64,000 nucleotides of DNA from Paramecium octaurelia (lineage: Eukaryota; Ciliophora; Oligohymenophorea; Peniculida; Parameciidae), in NCBI GenBank assembly GCA_905182995.1, contig CAJJDP010000066.1, positions 310,001 to 374,000 of the forward strand. The letters are read 5' to 3'. This document shows, piece after piece, positions 1 to 17,367 of this stretch. The notes beneath the pieces are model-generated. The model was not told where the DNA came from. It saw only the letters and a list, made by a program, of their open reading frames with translations, and searched no databases. Each line of letters begins with the position of its first letter. Positions within the stretch are counted from its first letter, which is position 1. The position numbers and the translations under genes are program-made.

Positions 1-1429
1 ATTACAACACTCTTTATTACAAAACTGAAATAACTTATTCATAGTATTGTTATTATTATTTTAGAGCCTGTTTCAAAACTTTTGGATCATCTGAAATAGT
101 TTATTACTTTAATTTATTTTAGATTTCCTTGTTGATTTTTACATCATAAGAGATGTCATCAACTTGCTTATATGCTCCTGCTCTCTATAATTTAGCTTAC
201 AATTATTCTATATCTTGTTCTTATTTAGTGATGGTGGCTTTCAACTATCCCTAATCTAATAAGTTTTGTGAAATTTCATTTTCTTTTTAAGCTAATGATT
301 ATTTCAATTAACTAAGTTAAGCCAAATAATCGGCTTCCTTTTTGGAGAATTCTTCTATTCTCTCTCTCAATTCTTTACTAATAATTAATATTAATGTTAT
401 TACGATTTAGCATTCAATTCCTTTTCTTATTCCATTAATCTCTTCTCTAATTATTAATTCTTCTTAATTGCTTTTCCTAATTCAGTAGATTTATTCTCTA
501 AATCTCTTTACACTCCTTGCTTTTCTAATTTTATTATATCAATTTCTGCTCTCAATTATTTTTCCACGCTTTCTAATTTGGTCTCCTAAACCTTATTAAG
601 CATCTTCTATTCTTCAATATCAACTTCTTTAGTGATATCATGGAATTCTTATTGATTTTCTCTTTTTTTGTAATCTTCCATCAATTTTTGAAGTTATTCA
701 TATTTTTTGGTTAGTATAACTAATTGGCCTTTTTATTCATTCAAAACTGTAATCTATCTACTTTTTTCATCTAATGTTTCTTCCAATTTGAAATTCTTGT
801 CTTATAAAGCAGCAATTTCGGCTTTGAAATTAGAGTTATCTTCAGTTAATTGAGCTATTTTCTTGGTGTGCACTTCAAATTGGGCATCCATAGAGAATGT
901 ACTAGCATTTTCACTTTGCTCAGATTGCATCAACTCTTGTTATTTTTTGTTCATCTATTCTTTGAGGGCTCTCAATTAATTATCTAACCTCTTGTTTTCA
1001 ATTTTCAATTCTTCTCTTGTTAAAGCCTTGATCTTTGGAGGTCCTTTGTTCAATGCCTCAATAATTTGATTGTCACATCTTTAATCATTGTTGACAATGG
1101 AACGCAATGTTTAAATAACTAGATCTTAATCTGCAATCTCTTGATTCAGTTACTCAATTAATTGTGATCTTTTGTGTTCCTTATTCATGTTTTTCAATTG
1201 TGCATTCTCCTTTTTCAAGAGGGTGATCGAATTCATAAGATTACGAACCTTATCTTGATGTATTTAATTTAAAGCATTGATCTTCTCTTATTATAGGTAT
1301 TATTTAAATACTTTCAGCAGCTCCATTCTATTCCTCATATTGAAATATCAATTCCTTCTAATCCTTATTTAACTTCCTGAGTTCCTCTAGTTGATTGGTA
1401 AGTAGGACAATCTTTTATTGATCTTACAT
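1..1429 (-). CDS. Coiled-coil protein, partial (C-terminus off the left edge)
   Basis: The frame is open from an ATG at 1429 to base 1 under the ciliate code, so the 3' end lies outside the window. The product is a near-continuous coiled coil rich in Lys, Glu, Leu and Gln, with heptad-like stretches such as EELRKLNKDQKEL and LEKRLMEQEKEL. Two short introns are needed: a 25-nt one near 1300 and a 26-nt one near 390 (GTAATAAC...TTATTAG). Nothing catalytic is visible. Ciliates have many such proteins in basal bodies and the cortex, but a location cannot be assigned from this sequence. It is divergent from the next gene, only 36 bp away. Confidence 0.75.
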
Positions 1430-1465
1430 AATAATAAAATTGCAAAAATAGTTTAATTAATTTAC
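1430..1465. promoter_or_regulatory. 36-bp divergent intergenic region
   Basis: This AT-rich gap separates two divergent start codons (1429 minus, 1466 plus). If both starts are right, both core promoters and both 5' UTRs must lie in it or extend into the opposite gene. No TATA-like element can be singled out because the whole stretch is A/T. Confidence 0.35.
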
Positions 1466-1903
1466 ATGGGAATGAGACTTAAAAAACTTACATAAACCCT
1501 TGAAAGCAAACCTCCACAATAGTACAATTTCCCAAGAGGAGCTGATCAATTCGAATATTCGCCAGATAGATCATATAGTTCCTTATAAGTAGATGTGTAC
1601 GATCTCAACAGTCAATTAAGACGCATTCATCGTAGAGTGCTATCCTAAGTAGTAATTCAGAAAGGGAAATCTAAAGAAAATAAATTGAGCACTCTGTCTC
1701 CTCTGAAAGTAGATTAGTTGGCAGTCACAAAAGCAAAACTTAATTCATAAAGATTCTTTCTGATGAATTAAGTACGTAACATTAAACCAAAGTAAAACAA
1801 ATTGTAGTCTTCATAACTTGTCATTTAGAAGTCTTCGTAAAAGAGAGGACAGAGAATGCATACAGATACGATTGAAAGTATAACCAAATATCGATTGGGA
1901 TGA
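1466..1903 (+). CDS. Small basic hypothetical protein (145 aa)
   Basis: Single uninterrupted frame of 146 codons from ATG to TGA with many TAA/TAG glutamines. The product is basic and Ser/Gln-rich (RRIHRRVLSQ near residue 50, KRGQRMHTDT near the end), with no signal peptide, membrane segment or recognisable domain. The stop is 23 bp before the NDUFS4 start. Function unknown. The start is the first ATG after the divergent gene; an alternative Met two codons later is equally possible. Confidence 0.6.
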
Positions 1904-1926
1904 CTTAAATTATTATTTTAATATAA

Positions 1927-2540
1927 ATGTCTATTCGACAATTTGTAGGGATTCAAGAAATAGCCAAAAAGGCTTTTAATTCTTTGATTGTGATTCGCAA
2001 AGAGATAGAGACTAAAAACCAAGAAGTTTTGGCACATGGAATATCAGTCTACAATTAAGTTGTGCCTGTAGATGCAAGCAAAAGCAAATTTGGATTTTTC
2101 AGATGTAATTTAGTCTTAAACCAATTTTTAGCATCTCGTCTTGACAATAGATCCGACCATAGATACTATGACATGAACCCATTGCCTGCTCCAGAGTCGA
2201 AAATTGCTCGAGTCTACATTATGGATGATAATCGCATGCATCAAAGTAATTAGTGTTACGAATATGTTTAGCTCCCACAATGAGATAAGGATATCACTGG
2301 AATGTCTAGATTGAGAGAGGACCTATCCACAGAATGCCTTGGAGTGGTTGGACATTTTCAAAGGATTAGAAAAGCAGAGAAGTTTATAAGTTCGTCAGTT
2401 TGGAAGCTGCACTAGAATTTTGCCAACAAGATGGATATGGATATATTGTTCAATATCCCCACTTTCGTTACACTTCTAAGAGAAAGTATGCTGACAATTT
2501 TAAGTGGAAGGGATTTCCTAAGGATGAACAAGACTCTTGA
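1927..2540 (+). CDS. NDUFS4: NADH dehydrogenase (complex I) iron-sulfur protein 4 homolog
   Basis: Accessory subunit of mitochondrial complex I in the matrix arm. The conserved ETC_C1_NDUFS4 region covers the C-terminal half: ARVYIMDDNRMHQ, then YHWNVQIERG, MPWSGWTFSKD, a VSLEAALEFCQQDGYGYIVQYP strand-helix-strand block, and the family's closing YADNFKWKGFP. A 26-nt intron (2246-2271, GTAATTAG...GTTTAG) splits the ARVY and YHWN blocks; removing it gives 196 codons ending in TGA. The first ~60 residues are basic and fit a mitochondrial presequence. At 195 aa it is close to the usual size. Family assignment is confident; the import role is inferred. Confidence 0.9.
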
Positions 2541-2710
2541 AAAGATATTATCAATAATAACAAGGAATATCAATAATTGGCATTCTAAGAGTTTCTTATT
2601 CTTTGTATTCTCTCTTAAATACCCTTTATCTAAACCTTAAAAGTTATTATATAGTTCATTCCGAGATTTTGGTTAAAGTGTAAAACCAATTTATTAATGA
2701 TTAATTAATT

Positions 2711-5700
2711 ATGATTGAATTGTAAGAGACTAATCCAAAAGAGGAAATCGACTTTGGGTAAAGAGTGTTTCTCTATTTGTTAGATAATCCACCTTGGAAT
2801 ATCAGGGTGAATATGATGATCAATATAAACTAACAGCAATCTATTATAGGATCAACAAGTGCAAATAGATCATTTATTATGTTTTGCTAATTCTAACTCT
2901 TGGATTATTGTACTTATTTCAAAGATGGTTTATAAATTTGAGATTATTTCTATTGTAAGCTTAAATCATGTAAAAAGATTTGAAAAATGCGAATTTGGTA
3001 CAATGACACATGTTTTAGTGATCAAGACCAAGAACATAATTCCTATTGCAGATGATCAATTATGCGAAGTTACCGTTGTTTAGGACCATCCCTTTTCTAA
3101 AAATGCACGAGTCTTTAATTACGAGTTAAGTGATTACTTCATAGATACTTATTCAAAAGCATTAGTTTAGATGAGGAATTCATTTTCCTAGTACACCTAA
3201 GAAAGAATCTGCAATATGAAAGGCCTGACAGAATTGACTAACATTTATGGATAGAATATAATGGAAATACCAATTAAACCAATACCACTCCTTTTACTTG
3301 ATGAAATATTAACACCCTTCAATATCTTTTAATTTAGTGCTCTGGCATTATGGGCATATGATGATTACTTAAACTATTCTCTCTTCATTTTAGCTATTAC
3401 TATCATTTAAATTGGAATTGAATTGAGAGATGTCAGATAAAACTTATAAAAAATCCAAAAAATGATTAGATTCAACGTCGATGTCAAAGTAATAAGAAAT
3501 AACAATTAAATTACTATAGAATCAAAAGAATTGATTCCAGGAGATCTATTAATAATTGAAGGACATACTAAAATCAGTTGTGATTGCATTTTGATTGAAG
3601 GGAATTGTGTTATGAATGAAGCAGTGTTAACAGGGGAGAGTGTGCCAATTAATAAATCCAGTTTAGAGAAGAACGAACAATTGTTTCTATAAAAAGGGAA
3701 TGAAAATAAGATGCTTTTTAGTGGTACTACTTGTTTACGAAGTTATTCATAAAATGGAGAACATGCCAAAGCAATTGTATACTAAACTGGATTCTAAACA
3801 TTAAAAGGCAGTCTGGCTAGATCGATCCTGTTTAATAGAACTCAAACTTTCAGCTTCTACAGAGATTCGTTAAGATATCTCTTTGTATTGGCCACATTAG
3901 GATTGATATAAGCAAATATTACAATTTTAATTAGTGGGGCTCAAGGAGTTGCCCTTGGGGAAAGCATAATAAACGCTTTAGAAATAGTAACTATAATCGT
4001 TCCTGCAACATTGCCTACTGCTTTAGGAGCAGGTATTAGTCTTGCTTTGAAGCGATTAGAAGATAAATCCATTCAATGTGTAAAGCCTGATAAGATAAAT
4101 GTGGCAAGCAAAGTTAATTTAGTAGCTTTTGATAAAACAGGAACACTGACTGAATTAGGACTTGATGTGTTGGGATGCAGAGAAATCAAGGATTAAGGAT
4201 TTAATAGACTATAGGTGATTAAGGATGTTTCAGAACAATTCAATGAGTGTATGGGTATTTGTCATTCATTATCAATAATAAATAATGAAATAATGGGAGA
4301 TCCAATTGATTTATGTATGTTCTAAGAGACAGGATGGGAGTTAGTGGAAGAGAGTAAGGCAAGAAAAGGAGGGAAAGAGGTATCAGTCTCAAAGCGATTC
4401 GATTTCTAAGCAGAGTTATAGAGGATGTCAGTCATAACAAATCAAAGTATCTTATATTGTAAAGGATCACCTGAGTAGATAAAGAACATCTGTAGGAATA
4501 TTCCTATTAATTATAACAATATGTTATAGAAGTACAGTAGTTAGGGTTTCAGAATAATTGCTTGTTGTTATAGAGATGTTGCCTCTTTGCATATGCAATA
4601 ATTACATAAGAGAGAAATCTATGAGTAAAATATGTCATTCTTGGGATTTCTCATTTTTGAGAACAAATTAAAAGCAGAAACTCAATCTACAATATTAAGC
4701 TTGAAGTAGAGCAACATCAAATCCATTATGGTGACAGGTGATAATCCATACACTGCAATTAATATTGGGTTGTAATGCAATATTTTGGATCAAAATAGCA
4801 GAATCTTTTTGGGATTTCTCAATGATGGAGCATTATATTGGAATGAAATTATGCAATTGAAAACAGATAAAGTAGATGAGAATAGAAGTTGTTATAGTTT
4901 AGATTCAAATCAAGCTCAGAACTTAGAAACTAATTAGATTATGAAATTAAGTTGTCACTTTTAACTAGCTATAACTGGATAGGTTTTCGAATATTTGTAG
5001 TTTTAATATGCTGCCTTACTGGATAATCAACAATGGATCCTAAATCTTTTATAGAAAACGTACATTTATTCAAGAATGAAACCCAACAACAAGGGGGATC
5101 TTATGCTTCTCTTGAGATAGGACAATTTGAACTTTATTGCTTTTTGTGGAGATGGCACTAATGATACGTGTGCTTTGAGGCAGGCAGATGTTGGTTTAGC
5201 CTTATCTTTAGAGGATGCTTCTTTGGCATCTCCTTTTACGAGTACCATATTCAATATTTCAAATATGATCAATTTAATTAAGGAAGGGAGAGCCTGTTTA
5301 GTTACTTGTGTGGAATGCTTCAAATTTATGACTTTGTACTCTTGCATTTAATCTGCTGCTGTATTGTAATGCTATTTTTATGATACAGACTTCACTTAAG
5401 TTCAATATCTTTATTAGGATCTCTGGTTGATAATCCCTTTAGCTTTTACAATGGATTTAACAAAATCATATAATAAATTAGCTAATTATCGACCAATAAG
5501 CAATTTAATCTCATTGCCAGTTCTGTCTTCTGTCTGTGTGATTATTTTCATATCCTTTCTTGCTTAAATGATTATGCATCAAATATTGAAACACTAAGGT
5601 TTCTACCAGGAAATGGTAATCGAATTGGTTAATGATGACTATTATATGCAGCCAAATTATACTAATTCTATATTGCTAATAACTTCCAGCACTGAGATTT

Positions 5701-5996
5701 TGGCTGTAGCTATAGCATATACTCAAGGACCGCCTTTCAGAGAGGCCATCTATCAGAATTTCTATTATATGATAGTGATATGTATGGGCATTGCTGGATA
5801 AATTGTGTTAATATTCTTCCCCAATTTGACTGGCTTTTTATCTTTGGAGGTGGAATTTCCAACGGACTTTAAGATTCAAATACTAGTAGTCAATATTGTA
5901 GTAGGAATTACAATAGTGTTTTATGAGAAATTGATCACTGCTAAAATGACTTAGAAATACGCAGAAGTAGAAATTAATTTAGGAAATCAAAATTGA
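2711..5996 (+). CDS. P5-type (P5B/ATP13A-like) cation/polyamine-transporting ATPase
   Basis: Membrane pump of about 1,078 residues. In order: an N-terminal membrane hairpin (TLGLLYLF), the P5-typical VPATLP in M4 in place of the P-type PEGLP, LTGESVP of the actuator domain, the phosphorylation motif DKTGTLT near residue 456 (invariant Asp), GDPIDLCMF, MVTGDNPYTA, the hinge GDGTNDTCALRQADVG, and C-terminal membrane segments. Two introns are inferred near the start: 26 nt (GTAAAGAG...TGTTAG, ~2759) and 23 nt ending AAAAG (~2956); the latter has a non-TAG acceptor and is less sure. P5B pumps act in endolysosomal membranes and export polyamines in animals; substrate here is inferred. Confidence 0.88.
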
Positions 5997-6025
5997 TAAG
6001 ATAAAAATATATTCACTCTGTATTT

Positions 6026-7723
6026 TCATTATCTTGCTGTATCTAACCTATATTCTGCACTCTGCACTAACTAATTAATCACTGATGTGTCTAATATCTG
6101 AATGTCTTGATTCAATTATAGTTTCATTAAGTCTATTATAGGTTCGTCCATGCTGTTTATTAATTTCTGATTAATGGGATCCTAATAATTGGTTATAATC
6201 TCTTTAAATGCCTGTTAGGCCTCTAATGCCTTTTGATATGGAGTCTTGGCAGGTTTCAAAAGTGAGCAGAAATTATCTTCCGAAATATCCTATGGGTCTG
6301 CCCCTATAAAGGGTTTTGGTAAATAATCAAACATTTAAATTTAGGCTTTATTGAGTAGTATGAATTTCAATTTATCAATTTCGTGTAATTTATTGATAAT
6401 ATACAAAATGTCAAGTGATTTTTAAATCCGATTAACAGCAAATTGAAATTATGAATGCTTTATGTTATTTTTGTTTCCCCTTTTTGGAAATTGAAAGGTT
6501 ACGTATTCAAAGACATTTAGATTCAGTTTCTTGGTCACAACTCTGAAAAATCGTTTGATGGATGCTGAGATTTCATTTGTTATATGTGCCTTCTGATTGT
6601 CAGTGTCAGCCTCTGTGATCATTTGACTCTTCCTTTGTATACTATATAATCGTTTCTTAATATTCAATTAATTGAGCTGACTCCAGGATTTCTGCTTCTT
6701 CAATATTGGAACAATTGGAATATTCACTTCACTCTAACATAATGGAATTTTCTTATCTAATTGTTGTTATGGACTTGTGGCTTTTTCATTCATTTTCTCG
6801 TTAACAATCTAAATCTTATCATTTTCAGTGGTTGCATCATCATCATTTGAGAAATTAAAGAGAGAGTTAACAATTTGCAATCTATATGATAAATTACTAA
6901 ATGGTAATTAAAAGAACATGGCTAATGTGAAAATAACGTTCCATAACCCACCAGCCTCTCCCAGAATCTACTATAGTTTAGGATAGGATCGATAATTAAC
7001 AAACTCTGTCTTATTGAGTCTTATTCTAAACTGAAGCAGTTTTTAGCCATTACTAACATCATACGTTTCTTAATGGTACTAATATGCTAATACACTCTTT
7101 TAAGTCTCATCTTTAAATACCATTCCATCATCTGAAATTACAGTAAATGGACTCATGAAAATATCAATTCTTTTATAAATGTTTCGACTTAGTGTTGTTT
7201 CTATTTTCTCTATTCTAGATTTTACAGGATCTTTGACATCTTTTAAATCATAATAAAAAGTTGGTATTTACAACTAAAATTCAAGACTTTCCTCTTATTT
7301 AGGTACTTGAGTGGCATTCTTCAGAGATATCTCAACGATAACATACTACACACTTTGATCTGATTCATATAGACTGACCTATTTTGAATATTGATAAAGA
7401 TTCTGAGTGAAAGAAAGTGGCCCATCCTAAGTACTGACATTCAAGTTTTGTTCATCTAATCCATTTATGAGGATTGTAAAATTCATAAATTGAGTGGAGT
7501 TTAAGACTTGATGGTAGATCTAATATTGATAAGAACGAGGATTTTTATCTAAATTGATGAAGTTCATGCATAAAAGGACACTCATCATAGTTATTATAAT
7601 TAGAGTGAGAAAGGCACCACAATACGTTTTATGGCGCTCTTAGTCTTTGATTAGTAGGGAAACTGGCTTATTGAAGAGATCAAGGGATCGAAAGGGTTTA
7701 AGTAGTTTTTTATATTTTTTCAT
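6026..7723 (-). CDS. Ciliate-type two-TM membrane protein (paralog of the gene at 11571)
   Basis: 565-residue protein from an intronless frame. An N-terminal block (DLFNKPVSLLIKD) is followed by a hydrophobic segment (FLTLIIITMMSVLL), a large presumably lumenal domain, and a second hydrophobic segment after the motif GEAGGLWNVIFTLAMFFQLPFS, then a cytoplasmic tail with LDILYIINKLHEIDKLKFILL. The same architecture and motifs appear in the gene at 11571-13513, so the two are paralogs. The family is common in ciliates as 'transmembrane protein, putative' and has no assigned function. The stop lies 29 bp from the convergent ATPase stop. Confidence 0.82.
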
Positions 7724-7794
7724 TAAATTTAGGATCAAATAATTTGATGAATTAAATGGTTAATTGATGCCTCTTAAAATCATAATTTAATTAA

Positions 7795-10863
<3,069 letters not shown>

Positions 10864-11570
10864 TATTATATATAAGTAATTATGAATTAATTAATTGTAA
10901 ATATTTTAATAATGCTTCAAAATGACGTTGAATATGAATCATTCATAATTTATTAAGATTTTAGAGATAGGACTATAATTTGTTAAATTAGAAAAATTAG
11001 GCGGCATTCTCTAAATATTATATTTATTATTATAGTATAGATGTTATAAATTATAATTTTTAGTATTTTATCAAATGACAATTCCTCTACTCATTGTAGT
11101 TTAAAGTAAATCGAAAATGCTACTTTATAAGGTCTCCACTGCAGAATCATTTCATTTTATTACCTATTTTAATTTGATGATTCATATTTCCTATTCTTTC
11201 AGGAATTATCTCAAATTCCTAACTTGTGATTGATTATATATATTTTAATTTCCAATATTTTTTTGAATTTCTCATTTAAGCTATTAAGTATAAGTTGAAT
11301 CATATATATTAATGAATTCGTTTGATAAGTTCTTAGGATATCTTAGTTCAATGATCAATTAAGTAATTCATTAAAATGAATTATACTATTAGTGTCAAAA
11401 CATATCCTACAATTTCTTAGTTGGATATGAATAGCTTTAGAATTAAAGTAGTAATCATGACTCCCCTTCATTAAAGATTTTGCATCTTTATTTTTAATGT
11501 GAAATAAGTTTTGAAATAAACAAATCAAAAATATTGTAAATGATATATAATATAAATTTAAATTTTCTAG
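10864..11570. other. Intergenic, no gene seen
   Basis: Very AT-rich 707-bp stretch between the ISWI gene and the downstream membrane-protein gene. I read both strands under the ciliate code and see no frame with conserved motifs. It contains a perfect 8-bp inverted repeat around AATTCATT at 11365-11382 of unknown meaning. Confidence 0.6.
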
Positions 11571-13513
11571 ATGAAACAAAATAAATTATAGAATATCCAG
11601 CGTTTAATTAAAAAAATAGATATTTTTGCATCACCTGTTGAACTGATGATTTAAAAGAAGCGTTTGCATTAATCCTTCTTTGGAGCAATAATGACACTAT
11701 TAATGTTTGGTTGCATAATAACATATATTGTTAACAAATTTGTATAACTAGGAATGAGAAAAGAATTCTAAACACTGTATTCAGAAATCTATTATGAGGA
11801 GATACCAATTTATCCATTGACTTCTCAAAATTTCACTTTATAATTCGCATTTCAGAACAACAATTAGAAGAACTACATAGACGAATCAGTTTATAGTGTG
11901 AATGCATTTATGGTTAATAGAGTTTAAAGAACGTATGATTTATTTTAGATAGCAGAGTGAATAATAAAACAACTTAAGATGTCACAAAAACAGAGATACC
12001 CCTAAGTAAATGTGCTAAGATTGGAATAACTTTCGAGGAGATTGAGGAGTAATTAGATAATGTTGATTTCAATAATACGTATTGCATAGATTGGGAGAAA
12101 ATTTCAGAGTTAAGTTTGACTGGTACTCCTGATTAGGAAAACTATACTTATATATACGTAAATTTCCAAATATGCGTGAATGATACAACCAATAGTAGTT
12201 TTGATTATATAAATAGGCGAGAGTGTGACATGTAAATCGAAGGAAGAAATTCAAGATAAATTAAGGAAGAATTACATTTAATTTTAGATGTCCTCATACA
12301 ATATTGACCTAAGGAATTATCAATAGCCAAATGTTCCAAAGGTTGAAGAAATATAAACAACTATATCAAGTTAAGTGATGAAAGACATTACTTTATTTAT
12401 GCAACCAATTACCACCTTGACTGAAGATGGATTATTGGATGAATTGATTCGAAAAGATGCTACTATAAGGTATTAAAAAAGTTAAGAGATTATTGATTTT
12501 AACAGTGATGAATCCTTGGCAACGGTTTAGATTAGATTAGCAAATACTGAGAATGTTAGTTATAGAATATATCCAAAATTATAAGATATCTTGGCTTAAG
12601 CAGGTGGTTTATGGGAGTTATTGTTGCTTGCCTTTTCAATTATTGTGAAACCCTTTTCTTAAATGTCATTCAAAATGGAAATCATAAATAGTTTATTCAA
12701 TTTCGAAGGCCAAAAATTAATAGATCAAGATGAATCTGAAAATAAACATAAACGATTTGATAAACTAAATGGGTTTTAAGAGAATATTTAAACAAATGAG
12801 AATGACGTTTCAATAATATTAAACTCATTGAAATCAAAAGCAAGTGCAAGATTTCCAAGAGGAAGAGCAAAGTTGAAAACTGTAAAAGTAGATGGAATAA
12901 ATTCTGCTTAAACTGAAAAATCCTCCTAAGTATTTGCTAACTCTCCTGGAAATGAAAAAATACTTAAAAAAGGAATTAATGTTGCATTCAGAAAGTTCTT
13001 CAACGTTGCAACACTTAAATTATAATTTAATCCATTAGATTATTTTAGATATTTGAAGTGTGGGTAATAATGTATTCAATATTTTAAAGGAAGAAGGAAG
13101 GAAAGTATAAACAATTAAGTTATTCAATCTCAAAATTAGATAAGTGTCTTGATATCCTCTTTATTATTGACAAGTTACAAGAAATAGATAAATTAAAAAT
13201 GATTTTGTTATCAAAAGAGTAAGTGCAACTGTTTGATTTCCTTCCTAAGCCATTAATTTGTCTTGATCCCTCAAATTAATATTTAAGTGAGAATTATCAA
13301 TACTCCTCATTACTAAAACCCTATAAGGGACTAAAAGAAAAATCATTAGAAGCTCAATAAGTACTCGATTAATTACTTGAAAATTTGGACGATCCTATTA
13401 CTAATAAACTTATTTCGTTGATGGATCCAAATTTAATAAAGTTGTTATAGATATAGCATGATTTAAAAAAGAAGCAAAGCCCAAACCTATTAATTAATGA
13501 ATTTGTTGAATGA
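11571..13513 (+). CDS. Ciliate-type two-TM membrane protein (paralog of the gene at 6026)
   Basis: 624-residue paralog of the minus-strand gene at 6026-7723. Matching blocks include KIDIFASPVELMIQKK at the N-terminus, AQAGGLWELLLLAFSIIVKPFS before the second membrane segment, INSLFNF, and the tail LDILFIIDKLQEIDKLKMILL with FDFLPKPL. Three introns restore one frame: 11933-11952 (20 nt), 12195-12216 (22 nt, GTAGTTTT...AAATAG) and 13064-13089 (26 nt, ending AAAG); the spliced length is exactly 625 codons. The minus-strand copy lacks all three, so introns were gained or lost after duplication. Function unknown. Confidence 0.82.
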
Positions 13514-13609
13514 TAATGAATTATATTAATATATTGATCAGAATTCTTTATAACGAGGAAGAAATGAAGAAAATAATATATATATTTTTCTTACTAATAA
13601 TAAATAATC

Positions 13610-15944
13610 TCAAAGGTGATTCATCATTACAGTGGTGTAACAAACCATGAATTCCTCAACATTCAAACCCTTCTCTTAGGCACCAACCATATCAAGCAAC
13701 ATCAATAATCTCTTGATTGGAATGTCCTTGATTTATGAGGCAATCGTAGCGACTGACTATTCTTACTATTAAGATAATTAAATTTTGTTTTAAGATTATG
13801 GTGAAGTGGTCAAGTAATCTTTGATAACCAATTTGATTTCGTCAGGCTTAATGAGATTGGGAACTTTAAAAGCAACATTGAAACAAGAGACAACTTCCAA
13901 TTATTTCATTATTTGATATTGTGAAGTTGTGCCAATAATAAGGAGTCTACACTAGGACTAAAATTATTAATGCAAAATATGTTACTTTATCTGGCAGTCT
14001 CTTGATTAATACTAATAGAGCCTATAAGATTGCATTGGAGAATCTTGGACCGATATCTACGTATTCAATGAGTCTCTCGATGTTGTCAATCAGAATGCAT
14101 GAAAGTGAGGATTTGTATGCATCATTAAAAATTCTAACCATCTGATTGATAATAGCACCTTCAGTTAAACCAATGAATGTTTCAGGAGATATTAATTTAA
14201 CATATGGGAATCCACATTCTACTGCCAACCATGCTGCAACACTTGTTTTGCCTGAACCTTGTTCTCCCTCCAACAATACAGAATTCAATTGAGAATTCTT
14301 ACCAAATCTAGTTTAATCAATTGTATTCTTTAAGATCTTTTGAAGTTTTCTGAATTCTTCACCAAAATCGATTAATCTATTTTTGAGTAGCAAATCAAAT
14401 TTATTAGAATCAATACCAAATTAAGGTTTAACTTCATCTAAGGCATTCATGAAATCACTTCTTCTGACTGAAAGTTCGTCTTATTTAGTTAATTTCTTTT
14501 AGAAATCAAAAATACTCTACATTCTCTAAAATGCAAAAGAGGATGCAGATTTCACTACTGCTTCGATTTCAGCACCTGTATAATTCTTAGTAATTTAAGC
14601 TAATTCTTCTAAATTAACATCTTTATCAAGGGCATTGCTCTTTTTGAGATTATCAGTGTGAATGTTTAAAATCTATTATCTACCCTATTCATCAGGTAAT
14701 CCAACTTCAATATGCACTTCAAATCTTCCTGGTCTAAGAACAGCTTCATCAATTAAGTCTTTTCTATTGGTCATACCAATGACCAATATATTGTTAAGAG
14801 AATTGACTCCATCAATCATAGATAGCAATTAATTTACAACATTATCATAGGCTCCTGATCCAGAGTTAATTGATCCTCTTTATTTACAGATAGCATCCAT
14901 TTCATCAAAGACAATGATATGCAAATCACTTTAATCGCCCTTTGTCTCTTGATCTGCAATAGCCTCAGCAAATAGTTTTCTGACATTTTCCTCAGCTTCT
15001 CCTACGAATTTACTGAAAATCTCTGGCCCATTAACAATCTTAGGAGGCTTAGCTTTTAACACTTTAGCCAATTATCTTGCAATCAAGGTTTTACCAGTTC
15101 CTGGAGGACCATACAACAAGAGACCTTTGATATGCTTGATTCCATATTTTTCAAGGAAGGCTTATGGGAATCTTCTAGATGAGAATGCTCTTCTAAATAT
15201 GTTTGCCAATTCTTTATCTAAACCTCCAACTCCCAATTTATCAAATGAAAAATCTTCTCTAAATATACTAGCTGTTTGTGTTGAAGCATTCTTCATTTTC
15301 AATTGATTTACTCCTTGTCTGATACTGAATTCAATTTCAGTTTCATCAACCAACATTCCTCCTCCCATAAATTTGACTTGTTATGAATCTACTCCCACAC
15401 TCAAAACATCAGTACGAGTAACCTATGATATATATTTCATCAACATACTTTAAATAAGTAAGTGTTGCCTTCAAACAAAAATAGCTGAATTTAACCTGCT
15501 CTGAAGAATTACCCACTATATGCTCTTTTCAAAAATGGTGCTAAGTCTTCAGAATTCAATTCAAGTCTGTCTAGACTTCCTTATTGTTGGACTATATCTA
15601 ATTCAACATCAAGAACTCCCAATCTGTATTCTTTATCTTTTGGAAGTGTAAATACTGCCACGTCAATCTTATCTGTGAATGACATTCTCAGCAATTATCT
15701 TACGTATTTGCTCCCTGCAATGGAATCGTCTTTGTATCCATTTTCCTAAACTATCTAAAGACTCACTTACTCCTTGCAATTAAAAAACATAGCCATTAAT
15801 CTATATAAATAAATCGCCCTAAACATTATATCTTTATTTTAATTAAGCATGTGTATTCTTAGATGTATAAAGAAATCCTGTAAATGCCTCCTCTGTTTTA
15901 TTAAGAGCAACTGGTAGTAGTTAGAATGCCTTTGCTGGAATCAT
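13610..15944 (-). CDS. NSF: Vesicle-fusing ATPase (N-ethylmaleimide-sensitive factor)
   Basis: Hexameric AAA+ ATPase that takes apart SNARE complexes after membrane fusion. 751 residues, as in other NSFs. N domain first, then D1 with [34 protein letters not shown] and the [19 protein letters not shown] block, then D2 with [22 protein letters not shown] and [12 protein letters not shown], and IIGTTSQ. Three introns are needed: 13958-13985 (28 nt), 15423-15448 (26 nt) and 15746-15770 (25 nt); spliced length is 752 codons. In Paramecium NSF serves trichocyst exocytosis and contractile-vacuole and phagosome traffic. Confidence 0.95.
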
Positions 15945-16062
15945 TAATATAATTATTATATTTAATATTACTAATTTTGATGTAATAAAAACCAAGAATG
16001 GGCAGGAGTAACCAGAAATTTATATATTAAATAATCGATAATTATCTTGATGATATAATAGA

Positions 16063-17189
<1,127 letters not shown>

Positions 17190-17367
17190 TTTTAAAAATA
17201 TTTATGTTTATTTAAAAGAAAAGTTGTCATTATATTTTGCATCTGTGATTTCCTTAACAATAATTGAATTATCATGCGATACGAAAGAATCTCAGATACA
17301 AGGGAATCAATTTGTCTTGATCATATATTTGGAGGTTTAAGTTACAAAAATAATAATATATTTATAA

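Noticed and set aside
5066-5347. 93-codon minus-strand ORF
   Set aside because: Opposite strand of the ATPase hinge region (GDGTNDT); overlap is a shadow.
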